A program made the position numbers and the translations under genes. DNA of 64,000 nucleotides, taken from contig NZ_RAPZ01000013.1 of NCBI RefSeq assembly GCF_003610375.1, positions 310,001 through 374,000 on the forward strand, written 5' to 3'. The stretch comes from Sphingomonas sp. PP-CC-1A-547 (GTDB lineage: Bacteria > Pseudomonadota > Alphaproteobacteria > Sphingomonadales > Sphingomonadaceae). Positions within the stretch are counted from its first letter, which is position 1, and each line of letters begins with the position of its first letter. Positions 25,288-33,350 of the stretch are shown here, in pieces. Below the pieces are notes generated by a model. The model ran no database searches. It was not told the DNA's origin and saw only the letters and a program-made list of their open reading frames with translations.

Positions 25288-26631
25288 TCAGTGGGCAGGA
25301 ACGGCAGCGATGGGAGCAGGCACGAACTCGGGGAGCTTGCCCGACAGCGCCGCGTTCAGCTTGTCGCGATCGAGACCGCCCTCCCAGCGGGCGACGACAA
25401 TCGTCGCGACCGCGTTGCCGATGAAGTTGGTGAGACTGCGGCACTCGCTCATGAAGCGATCGACGCCGAGGATCAGCGCCATGCCCGCGATCGGCACGGT
25501 CGGCACGATCGACAGCGTCGCGGCCAGGGTGATGAAGCCCGCGCCGGTGACACCCGCCGCGCCCTTGGACGAAATCATCGCGACGACCAGCAGCAACAGT
25601 TCCTGGCCAAGCGTCAGGTGCGTGTTGGTTGCCTGCGCGATGAACAGCGCCGCCAGCGTCATGTAGATGTTGGTGCCGTCGAGGTTGAACGAATAGCCGG
25701 TCGGCACGACCAGCCCGACGACCGACTTCTCGCAGCCTGCCGCCTCCATCTTCTGGATCAGGTTCGGCAGCGCGGCTTCCGACGACGACGTCCCGAGCAC
25801 CAGTAGCAATTCGGCCTTCAGATACTTGATCAGCTTGAAGATCGAGAAGCCGGTCAGCCGCGCGACCGTGCCGAGGATGACGACCACGAACAGCGCGGCG
25901 GTCAGGTAGAAGGTCGCGACCAGCGCGCCGAGATTGGCAAGGCTGCCGATCCCGTATTTGCCGATCGTGAACGCGATCGCGCCAAACGCACCCAGCGGGG
26001 CCGCGCGCATCAGGATGCCGACCAGCTTGAACACGATCAGGCTGAGGCGCTCGAGGAAGTTCAGCACCGGCTTGGCAGGCTCGCCGACCAGGCTCAGCGA
26101 AATGCCGAACAGGATCGCGACGAGCAGGATCTGGAGGATGTTACCCTCGGTGAACGCGCTGACCATCGTGTCCGGGATGATGCTCATCAGGAACCCGGTG
26201 ATCGTCGTCTCGTGCGCCTTCACGGTATAGTCCGCGATGCCCTTGGTATCCAGCGTGGCGGCGTCGATGTTCATCCCCGCGCCCGGCTGGACGACGTTGG
26301 CGACGATCAGCCCGACGATCAGCGCCAGCGTCGAGAAGAACAGGAAGTAGGCGAACGCCTTGCCCGCGACGCGGCCGACCGAGCCGAGCTCCTTCATGCC
26401 CGCGATGCCGGTGACGAGCGTCAGGAAGATCACCGGGGCGATGATCATCTTCACCAGCTTGATGAACGCATCGCCGAGCGGCTTCAGCGCCGCGCCGTAC
26501 GTCGGATAGAAATGCCCGAGCGCCGCGCCGAGTGCGATCGCGATCAGGACTTGGATATAGAGCTGGCCGCTCCAGCGCTTCCGCGCGGGCGTTTCCGCGA
26601 CGCCATATGTCTGGGTGGGTAGGGTCAACAT
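25288..26631 (-). CDS. dctA: C4-dicarboxylate transporter DctA
   Basis: This is an inner-membrane H+/Na+ symporter for succinate, fumarate and malate of the DAACS family, with about 447 residues. The marks are [40 protein letters not shown], the substrate-binding loop [40 protein letters not shown] and the C-terminal [23 protein letters not shown] at 26631 has AGGAGG only two bases upstream; the next codon is TTG (26628), which has better spacing and may be the real start. It diverges from dctBD, the usual arrangement for sensor-controlled dicarboxylate uptake. Confidence 0.94.
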   Translation of the reverse strand: MLTLPTQTYGVAETPARKRWSGQLYIQVLIAIALGAALGHFYPTYGAALKPLGDAFIKLVKMIIAPVIFLTLVTGIAGMKELGSVGRVAGKAFAYFLFFSTLALIVGLIVANVVQPGAGMNIDAATLDTKGIADYTVKAHETTITGFLMSIIPDTMVSAFTEGNILQILLVAILFGISLSLVGEPAKPVLNFLERLSLIVFKLVGILMRAAPLGAFGAIAFTIGKYGIGSLANLGALVATFYLTAALFVVVILGTVARLTGFSIFKLIKYLKAELLLVLGTSSSEAALPNLIQKMEAAGCEKSVVGLVVPTGYSFNLDGTNIYMTLAALFIAQATNTHLTLGQELLLLVVAMISSKGAAGVTGAGFITLAATLSIVPTVPIAGMALILGVDRFMSECRSLTNFIGNAVATIVVARWEGGLDRDKLNAALSGKLPEFVPAPIAAVPAH

Positions 26632-26835
26632 CGCCTCCTGGTATTCTCGTCCACTCACGCGGGACGTTATGTGCGACGGTAATGCCGGGCCGAACCGGGG
26701 ACTACAAGAGCAGCCCCTTCAGCGCTTAAAACGTCGGTTTTTAGCCATTTATCAGCATACCCATTGTTCGGACGTGTGGGAATTGTCGCGTTTCATCAAT
26801 GGCGCAGCTGTTAGGTGTGTGATAATCCGCACAAA

Positions 26836-28620
26836 ATGACGCGACTCCGATCCTCCCTTTTCGTCACGGCGTTGACGGTGCTGATGGCGTTCGCGGCGCT
26901 TGGCACGATCGTCGCGGGAGTCGCCTCGATCTACGGCCAGCGCGCCGCCGCAGACGCGCGCGCGGGCGTGCGGATGCGCGCGGTCCAGCAGACCCGCAGC
27001 AACCTTCGCCTGCTCGAAGCAGAGTTGCAGACCTATCGCCTGTTGCCGATCATGCTCGGCGAATACCCCGACGTCCGGGCAGCACTCGCTTCGGGCAAGG
27101 TCGACCCCGCGCTCAACACAAAGCTCGCGCTGCTGGCCGAACGCACCGGCGCACCGGTGATCTACGCGCTCGATACGCAGGGCATGACGATCGCCGCCTC
27201 GAACGCCGGCCGCCCCGACAGCTTCCTCGGCCACGACTACCGGTTCCGTGACTATTTCACCAAGGCGATGGCGTCGGGCGCAACCGAGTTCTTCGCGCTC
27301 GGCAGCGTCAGCGGGCGGCCGGGCCTATACCTGTCGCGAAGGATCGACCGCGCCGGCCGACCGCTCGGCGTGGTCGTGGTCAAGGTCGAGTTCGAAAAGA
27401 TCGCGCGCGCGTGGATCCAGGACCGGATGGCGACCTTCGTCACCGATCCCGACGGCATCATCCTGATCTCCAGCGATCCGAAGCTCGAATTTCGCACCAC
27501 CCGCCCGCTCTCGCCTTCGCGTCGCGCTGCGCTGGTCGAGACGCGCCAGTTCGGGACGTCGCCGCTGGCCCCCGCCCCACTGACGCTGGCCGACGGGGTT
27601 TCACGTCTGCCCGACGGATCGCCTGCGATCACGGTGTCATTGCCGGTACCGATCTCGGGCTGGCGGCTGGTGCATATGGAGCCGCTCGACGCTGCCCTGC
27701 GCACCGCCGCCGCGCGCACGCGCTGGGCCACCGCGATCGCCGCGATGCTGACGATCGCGGCGATGCTCGGCGCGTGGTGGCTGTACGAGCGGCGCAAGCG
27801 CAACGTCGGCGCGCGCGCGGAACTGGAGGCGGAGGTCGCGCGCCGCACCGCCGAGCTCCGCGCCACCGCCGACCGCCTTCAGATCGAGGTCGAGCAGCGC
27901 GAGGCGTCCGACCAGCGGTTCCGCCAGGCGCGCGAGGAACTCGCGCACGCCAACCGCGTCGGGTCGATCGGCACGATCACCGCCAGCGTCGCGCACGAGA
28001 TCAACCAGCCCGTCGCCGCCATCCGCACCTTCGCCGACAACGCCGCCGCCTTCCTCGACCGCGGCGAACCCGCGCGCGCGGCGACCAATCTCCAGTCGAT
28101 CGTCGACCTGACCAGCCGGATCGGGACGATCACCGCCGGGCTCAGGCGCTATGCACGGCGTGGCGCAGGATCGATCGGCCCGGTGGCGCTCGACGAGGCG
28201 ATCGACGGCGTCCGCCTGCTGATCGGCGACCGCTTCCGCGCCAAGGGCGTGACGCTCGACCTGCCGAACGGTCCCGAAGCGCGACTGACGGTGATCGCGG
28301 GCCGCGTCCGCCTGGAACAGGTGCTGGTCAACCTCCTCCAGAACGCGCTCGACGCGGTCGCCGACCGGCGAGATGCCCGGGTGAGCGTCACCGTCGGGCG
28401 TAAAGGCCGCGACGTCGTGCTGACCGTCGCCGACAACGGTCCCGGTATCGAGACCGACATCGCCGACCACCTCTTCACCCCGTTCGCGACGAGCAAGAAG
28501 GACGGCCTCGGCCTCGGGCTCGGCATCGCGCGCGACATCATGACCGAGTTCGGCGGCACGCTCGACCTCGTCCCAGCACCTGAAGGCGCCATTTTCCGTA
28601 TGATCCTGGTAAAGGCATGA
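26836..28620 (+). CDS. dctB: C4-dicarboxylate sensor histidine kinase DctB
   Basis: This membrane sensor kinase has 594 residues from ATG 26836. TM1 lies near residues 9-32 and TM2 near 290-312, enclosing a periplasmic dCACHE domain with the dicarboxylate-family motif HDYRFRDYFTKAMASG. A coiled coil follows TM2. The kinase core has the H-box SVAHEINQPVAAIRTF, the N-box VLVNLLQNALDAV and the G-boxes DNGPGIE and KKDGLGLGLGIARD. It overlaps dctD by ATGA and diverges from dctA. It presumably senses external dicarboxylates, with or without DctA as co-sensor. Confidence 0.93.
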   Translation: MTRLRSSLFVTALTVLMAFAALGTIVAGVASIYGQRAAADARAGVRMRAVQQTRSNLRLLEAELQTYRLLPIMLGEYPDVRAALASGKVDPALNTKLALLAERTGAPVIYALDTQGMTIAASNAGRPDSFLGHDYRFRDYFTKAMASGATEFFALGSVSGRPGLYLSRRIDRAGRPLGVVVVKVEFEKIARAWIQDRMATFVTDPDGIILISSDPKLEFRTTRPLSPSRRAALVETRQFGTSPLAPAPLTLADGVSRLPDGSPAITVSLPVPISGWRLVHMEPLDAALRTAAARTRWATAIAAMLTIAAMLGAWWLYERRKRNVGARAELEAEVARRTAELRATADRLQIEVEQREASDQRFRQAREELAHANRVGSIGTITASVAHEINQPVAAIRTFADNAAAFLDRGEPARAATNLQSIVDLTSRIGTITAGLRRYARRGAGSIGPVALDEAIDGVRLLIGDRFRAKGVTLDLPNGPEARLTVIAGRVRLEQVLVNLLQNALDAVADRRDARVSVTVGRKGRDVVLTVADNGPGIETDIADHLFTPFATSKKDGLGLGLGIARDIMTEFGGTLDLVPAPEGAIFRMILVKA

Positions 28621-29954
28621 GCGAGCAAGCTGTTCTGCTCGTCGACGACGACGACGTGTTGCGCGGCGCGCTGGAGCAATCGTTCGAACTCGCCGGCATC
28701 GCGGTGATCGCCGAGCGCGACCCGACCGTCGCGCTCGCCCGCGTGACCGCCGGGTTCGACGGCGCGGTGGTGTCCGACATCCGCATGCCGAAGATGGACG
28801 GGCTCGAACTCTTTCGCCGGATCGCCGCGATCGACCACGAGATCCCCGTGCTGCTGATGACCGGCCACGGCGACGTCGCGATGGCGGTCGCCGCGCTCAA
28901 GAACGGCGCGTTCGACTTCATCCCGAAACCCTTCGCGACGGACCATTTGATTGCGGGTGCCAGGCGGGCGCTCGAAATGCGCCGCCTCGTCCTCGACAAC
29001 CGCCGTCTTCGCGCCGCCGCCGAGGAAACGATCGGCGCCGAACCGCTGATCGGCGAAACCCCGGTAATGGTCCGCCTCCGCGAAACGATGCGCCAGATCG
29101 CGCAGGCCGACATCGACGTGCTGGTCGAAGGCGAGACCGGCACCGGCAAGGAACTTGTCGCTGTACTACTCCACCGCTGGAGCAACCGCCGCTCCCGCCC
29201 ATTCGTCGCGGTCAACTGCGCCGCGCTGCCCGAGGCTGTCGCGGAGATCGAGCTGTTCGGCCACGACGGCGACTCCCGCCTGCCGCGTACCGGCCGGATC
29301 GAGGCCTCGAACCGCGGCACTTTGTTCCTCGACGAGATCGAGAGCACGCTCCCCGCGTTCCAGGCGAAACTGCTCCGGGTACTGGAGGAGCGCGAGGTGA
29401 TGCCGGTCGGCGGCGACCTCCCCCGCGCGCTCGACCTGCGCGTGATCGCCGCCGCCAAACCCGGCCTCGAACAGGCGGTCGAGGAAGGCCGGTTCCGCGC
29501 GGATCTCCTGTTCCGGCTCGACGCGGTCCGCCTGCGCATCCCGCCGCTCAGAGAACGCCGCGACGACATTCCGCTGTTGTTCGGCCATTTGCTCCACCAG
29601 GCGGCAGAACGGTTCGGCCGCGAGGTCCCGACGATCGACACCGCCACGCTAGCGTATCTCGGCCAGCACGACTGGCCCGGCAACGTCCGAGAACTCGACA
29701 ATCTCGCCAAGCGTCTGGTGCTGCGCGTAGAGGCGGAAGAGGCGGTCGACGAAGACAGCGACATCCCCCTCCCCGCCCGCGTCGACAAATTCGAGGAAGC
29801 GACGATCCGCGCCGTGCTCCAACAGGTCAGCGGCGACGTCCGCTCGGCCTTGGCCGCACTCGGCATCCCGCGAAAGACATTCTACGACAAGCTCAAGCGC
29901 CACGACATCGACGTCGAGGCGTACCGCCCGACCAAACCACCCCCGTCATCCTGA
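28617..29954 (+). CDS. dctD: DctD-like response regulator lacking GAFTGA
   Basis: This NtrC-type regulator of 445 residues has a receiver domain (acidic D10/D11, phosphoacceptor D54 in VVSDIRMPKMDG, K104 in IPKPF), an AAA+ domain (Walker A GETGTGKE at 172-179, Walker B GTLFLDE at 234-240) and a Fis-type helix-turn-helix (ALAALGIPRKTFYDKLKRH). The stretch between ELFGH and the next conserved GR reads DGDSRLPRT, so the GAFTGA loop that contacts sigma-54 is absent. It may therefore act with the housekeeping sigma factor. Its last codons, PSS and the stop, come from a REPIN. Paired with DctB. Confidence 0.92.
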   Translation: MSEQAVLLVDDDDVLRGALEQSFELAGIAVIAERDPTVALARVTAGFDGAVVSDIRMPKMDGLELFRRIAAIDHEIPVLLMTGHGDVAMAVAALKNGAFDFIPKPFATDHLIAGARRALEMRRLVLDNRRLRAAAEETIGAEPLIGETPVMVRLRETMRQIAQADIDVLVEGETGTGKELVAVLLHRWSNRRSRPFVAVNCAALPEAVAEIELFGHDGDSRLPRTGRIEASNRGTLFLDEIESTLPAFQAKLLRVLEEREVMPVGGDLPRALDLRVIAAAKPGLEQAVEEGRFRADLLFRLDAVRLRIPPLRERRDDIPLLFGHLLHQAAERFGREVPTIDTATLAYLGQHDWPGNVRELDNLAKRLVLRVEAEEAVDEDSDIPLPARVDKFEEATIRAVLQQVSGDVRSALAALGIPRKTFYDKLKRHDIDVEAYRPTKPPPSS

Positions 29955-30028
29955 CGAAAGTCAGGATCCAGAGCCACGACCGCTACCCCCTGTAACCCTG
30001 GGTCCTGACTCTCGTCAGGATGACGGGG
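29944..30028. repeat. REPIN, family A (copy 2)
   Basis: GTCATCCTGACGAAAGTCAG + GATCCAG and CTGGGTCCTGACTCTCGTCA + GGATGAC are inverted around about 30 bases. It begins within dctD: the bases CCG TCA TCC TGA supply its last three codons and stop. Confidence 0.85.
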
Positions 30029-30048
30029 GTATATGAGGCCCCATCGCG

Positions 30049-31107
30049 CTAAGTCGGAATGACCGGCGGCGGCACCCCGCCCTGCCGCGTCGCCACGAAC
30101 TTCGCGAGCGGTGGCCCGATCAGCAGCACGCCCAGGAACCGCAACACCTGAAGCGCCATCACGAACGGCACATCGACCGGGCTAGACGCAGCAATGATCG
30201 CGACCGAATCCATCCCACCTGGGCTAGTCGCCAGATACGCGGTAACCGGATCGATCCCCCACCACCGCGTCAACGCCGCCGCGATCCCGCCGCAGAACGC
30301 GATCAGCAGCGCCACCGACAACAGGATCCGCGGCATAGCCTTCCCCGCCACCCGCAGCGTATCGCGCGTGAACGACAACCCGATCCGCCACCCGACCACC
30401 GCATAGCTGATCGCCAGCAGCCACTGCGGCAACACCGGTTGCGCGACGCCAGTGACGTTGAGCGCCGCCCCCGCCACCAGCGACCCGAGCAGCGCGCCGG
30501 CGGGAAGCTTCAGCACCACACCGACACTCGCACCAACCCCGGCAATCGCGATCGTCCGCAGCACGACCAACGGGTCTACGGACGCGAACCACGTTGCGGC
30601 AACATGATGCCCGCTACCACCGCCGACCATCACCGCCGCCAGCACCGACGCGACCACCGCCACGCTCACGACCCGCGTGTAGGTCATCACGGCCACCAGC
30701 CGAGAGTCCGCGCCGTAAGCCTGCGCCATCAACACCATCGCGCTCGCAGCACCCGGCGTCGATCCCCACACCGCAACAGTCCCCGGAAGCACCTGCCACC
30801 GGCTGAGCAGATACCCGAGCACGCTGCTCGCCGCGAGCGTGACGAAATTGACCATCAGGAACACCGGCCAGTGATCCGCCACCGTCGCGACGATCCCCGT
30901 GGTGATCGACCCCGCAATCAAAGTCCCGACCGCAGCCTGCGCACCCCGAAACGCCGAAGTCGGCACGCTCAGCGACCACCCCCGCACCGCCAGCACGACC
31001 GCCGCGACCATCGGCCCGAGCAGCAACCCCGCAGGCAGCCCAACAACCTCCAGCATCCCCGCAATCACCGCCGACAGCGCGATCAAGACGGCCCACCGCC
31101 AGATCAT
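30049..31107 (-). CDS. AbrB-family integral membrane protein
   Basis: This 352-residue hydrophobic protein has about ten helices in two repeated halves; each half begins with a helix ending in LPAG(L/A)LLG (GLPAGLLLGPMVAAVVLAV and LPAGALLGSLVAGAALNVTG), the internal duplication of the membrane AbrB family (once labelled ammonia monooxygenase). Despite the name it is not a DNA-binding AbrB. The ATG at 31107 overlaps the upstream stop by ATGA; an ATG at 31125 is also possible. It is third in a chain with the spermidine-synthase-like and Hsp70-like genes. Transport or another membrane role is possible; substrate unknown. Confidence 0.82.
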   Translation of the reverse strand: MIWRWAVLIALSAVIAGMLEVVGLPAGLLLGPMVAAVVLAVRGWSLSVPTSAFRGAQAAVGTLIAGSITTGIVATVADHWPVFLMVNFVTLAASSVLGYLLSRWQVLPGTVAVWGSTPGAASAMVLMAQAYGADSRLVAVMTYTRVVSVAVVASVLAAVMVGGGSGHHVAATWFASVDPLVVLRTIAIAGVGASVGVVLKLPAGALLGSLVAGAALNVTGVAQPVLPQWLLAISYAVVGWRIGLSFTRDTLRVAGKAMPRILLSVALLIAFCGGIAAALTRWWGIDPVTAYLATSPGGMDSVAIIAASSPVDVPFVMALQVLRFLGVLLIGPPLAKFVATRQGGVPPPVIPT

Positions 31108-31766
31108 GCCCTGATAGCGAACCATATCGTGTGCCGCGCGCCGCCCTTCCGCGTCGCCCGTGCGATCACTTCGTCGACCGCGAAACCCGCTTCGGCAAGG
31201 CGCATGGCAAATGGCTTGCTAGGTGCCGACGACCACACGGCAAGCACCCCACCCGGCCGCAAAGCCGATCGCGCCAGAGACAATCCACGCGCCCCGTAAA
31301 GCCGGTCGTTACCCGGCCGAGAAATCCCGTCCGGGCCGTTGTCGACGTCGAGCAGGATCGCGTCCCAATCGCCCTCCGCGATCGCCGCGGCGACATCGCC
31401 CTCGAAAATGCGCGTCCGCGGATCGGTCAGGCTGTCGCCATGCACCGCCGCCATAGGCCCGCGCGCCCATTCGATCACCGCCGGCACGATCTCCGCCACA
31501 ACTACCTCCGCGTCAGGCCCAAGCCGAGCCAGCGCCGCGCGAAGGGTAAACCCCATCCCAAGCCCGCCGATCAGCATCCGCACGCCCGGCCGCCCACCGA
31601 TCCGATCGCACGCCTGCTCCGCCAGCGCCTCTTCCGACCCGCTCAACCGGCTGTTCATCAACTCGTTCGCACCGAGCATGATCGAAAACTCGGTACCACG
31701 CTGGAGCAAGCGAAGCTCACCCCCGCCCGGCACCTGCGCCGTCCCGAGAAGCACGCGAGGGATCAT
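31104..31766 (-). CDS. Spermidine-synthase-like methyltransferase-fold protein
   Basis: This 220-residue protein has a Rossmann-like SAM-binding fold: the glycine motif MLIGGLGMGFTLRAAL, the acidic strand-two end VVVAEIVPAVIEWAR and the Asp-containing catalytic loop AILLDVDNGPDG, as in spermidine synthases and their small prokaryotic relatives. The aminopropyl-transferase gate and the N-terminal beta-domain are reduced, so the real substrate may not be putrescine. ATG at 31766 overlaps the Hsp70-like stop by ATGA. Named only by fold. Confidence 0.75.
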   Translation of the reverse strand: MIPRVLLGTAQVPGGGELRLLQRGTEFSIMLGANELMNSRLSGSEEALAEQACDRIGGRPGVRMLIGGLGMGFTLRAALARLGPDAEVVVAEIVPAVIEWARGPMAAVHGDSLTDPRTRIFEGDVAAAIAEGDWDAILLDVDNGPDGISRPGNDRLYGARGLSLARSALRPGGVLAVWSSAPSKPFAMRLAEAGFAVDEVIARATRKGGARHTIWFAIRA

Positions 31767-33061
31767 GCCGACCAAGCCGCGATATCGTCCTGCTCGCCGA
31801 TCAAAGCCAGTCCGTGCGCGATCGAGGTCAGTTCGCCGCCGCTCATGATCGCCGCCTTGCCGAACCGCTCGACGAAGATCCGGCGGATACGCGGGATCAG
31901 CGACGATCCCCCAGTCAGGAACACCCGGTCGATCTCGCCGCCGCCGACGTTCGCCACCTCCAAAGCCCGGTCGACCGCGGCCTCGATCCGCACCACGTCA
32001 TCGGCGATCCACCCCTCGAACTGCGCCCGCGTCACGTCCGCCTCGATCTCGAGCCCTGCGCCCGCAAAGTGGAAATGCGCATCCTCGCCGCTCGACAGCG
32101 CACGCTTGAGCGACCCCACCGCATCGTACAGCGGATAGCCGAGTTCGTTCTCGATCACCGCGATCATCCGCCCGATCGCGTCTGGGTCGATGGCGGTCTT
32201 CTGCAACCGTTCCAGCTCGGTCATCGTCTTGCGGTTGCGCATCAACGCGAGGCGTGACCAGTCCGCGAAATCGGCAAAATACGCGCGCGGAATCTCCAGT
32301 TCCTTGCCGAACGACTTGTAAGCACCGCCCTTGCCCAGCATCGGCAGCACCAGCCGGTCGAGGATCCGGTAATCGAACCGGTCGCCCGCGATCCCGACGC
32401 CCGCATGACCCAGTGGCGTACACCGCCGCGCCGCGCCCGGCTCGGCCACGCGCACCACCGAAAAGTCGCTAGTACCGCCCCCGAAATCCGCCACGAGAAT
32501 CGTCGCCGGCTCAGTCAGGCGCGTGGCGTAGCTATACGCCGCACCGAGCGGTTCGTAGACGTAATGGATCTCCGCCCCGAAGCCCTTGAACATCGCGTCA
32601 TAGCGTGTGCGCGCGAGCGCCTCGTCAGGTCGCGCGCCAGCGTATTCGACCGGCCGGCCGACGACGATCCGGTGCGGCCGCGTGTCGAGCTTGCCACCCG
32701 AATGCGCAATCAGCTTTTCGAGAAACAGCTGGCCCATCTCCTCGAAGCGATAGCGCTTGTCGAACACCGACGCCTGCTCGAACGTCTTCATCGCCGCGAC
32801 CGACTTGAACGACTGGATGAACCGGCTGTCGAGCGGATACTCCATATACTCGGCGATCGCCCACGGCCCCGCATCGGACGCGAGCCCCTTGCCGCTGTCG
32901 TCCTGCCAGAAGCACAGCGCCGAGCGGAACACCGGGCTCGTCTCGGCGGGGGCTGCGAAGGTCACCAGCTCGGGTGAACCACCGCGAGTCCCCAGCGCCA
33001 CGACGCTGTTGGTCGTGCCGAAATCCAGCCCCAAAGCGGGGCCGCCAGCGTCCGTCTGCAT
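31763..33061 (-). CDS. Hsp70-family chaperone-like ATPase (YegD type)
   Basis: This is an actin-fold ATPase of 432 residues without the peptide-binding C-terminal domain of DnaK. The phosphate-1 motif is GLDFGTTNSVVALG, the phosphate-2 motif is LVADFGGGTSDFSVV, and the adenosine motif is FLTGGSSLIPRIRRIF. Length and motifs match YegD-like proteins, whose role is not well known. The ATG at 33061 follows GAGGGA; upstream codons are rejected because they precede the phosphate-1 motif by 86 non-conserved residues. It heads a three-gene chain linked by ATGA overlaps. Confidence 0.87.
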   Translation of the reverse strand: MQTDAGGPALGLDFGTTNSVVALGTRGGSPELVTFAAPAETSPVFRSALCFWQDDSGKGLASDAGPWAIAEYMEYPLDSRFIQSFKSVAAMKTFEQASVFDKRYRFEEMGQLFLEKLIAHSGGKLDTRPHRIVVGRPVEYAGARPDEALARTRYDAMFKGFGAEIHYVYEPLGAAYSYATRLTEPATILVADFGGGTSDFSVVRVAEPGAARRCTPLGHAGVGIAGDRFDYRILDRLVLPMLGKGGAYKSFGKELEIPRAYFADFADWSRLALMRNRKTMTELERLQKTAIDPDAIGRMIAVIENELGYPLYDAVGSLKRALSSGEDAHFHFAGAGLEIEADVTRAQFEGWIADDVVRIEAAVDRALEVANVGGGEIDRVFLTGGSSLIPRIRRIFVERFGKAAIMSGGELTSIAHGLALIGEQDDIAAWSA

Positions 33062-33350
33062 CGCGTCGTCCCTCAATGAACGCGCGCCTATGCCGACGCG
33101 GGGTGCGGGATGGCAACCCCGCGCGTGCTTCGGCGGACCAGTTGAGCGGGTTTGGTTGAGCTTTGATCTATGACCGGATGACCGCACACAGCGGAAGCCC
33201 GCTAGAGAGTCGGTCTCCAGCGGTTTGCCCTTTTCCAAGCGAACCGTTCGCCCAGATTTTATCGGGCACGCCCCTTTTCCCGCGGACGAAACAAGACCGG
33301 CCCCTCGCAGCGTAACCAAACGCTAAGCTCTTTGGGATAAGCATGCCGCG

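Noticed and set aside
23779..25806. A 675-codon open frame antisense to the porin and dctA genes
   Set aside because: It overlaps two well-supported genes, has antisense-type composition and no recognisable domain.
26632..26835. Sigma-54 promoter in the dctA/dctB gap
   Set aside because: I looked for the -24/-12 pattern in both directions and found no convincing match.
30049..31107. AbrB-family gene as a DNA-binding regulator
   Set aside because: The protein is almost entirely hydrophobic helices with an internal duplication, the membrane AbrB type, not the small transition-state regulator.
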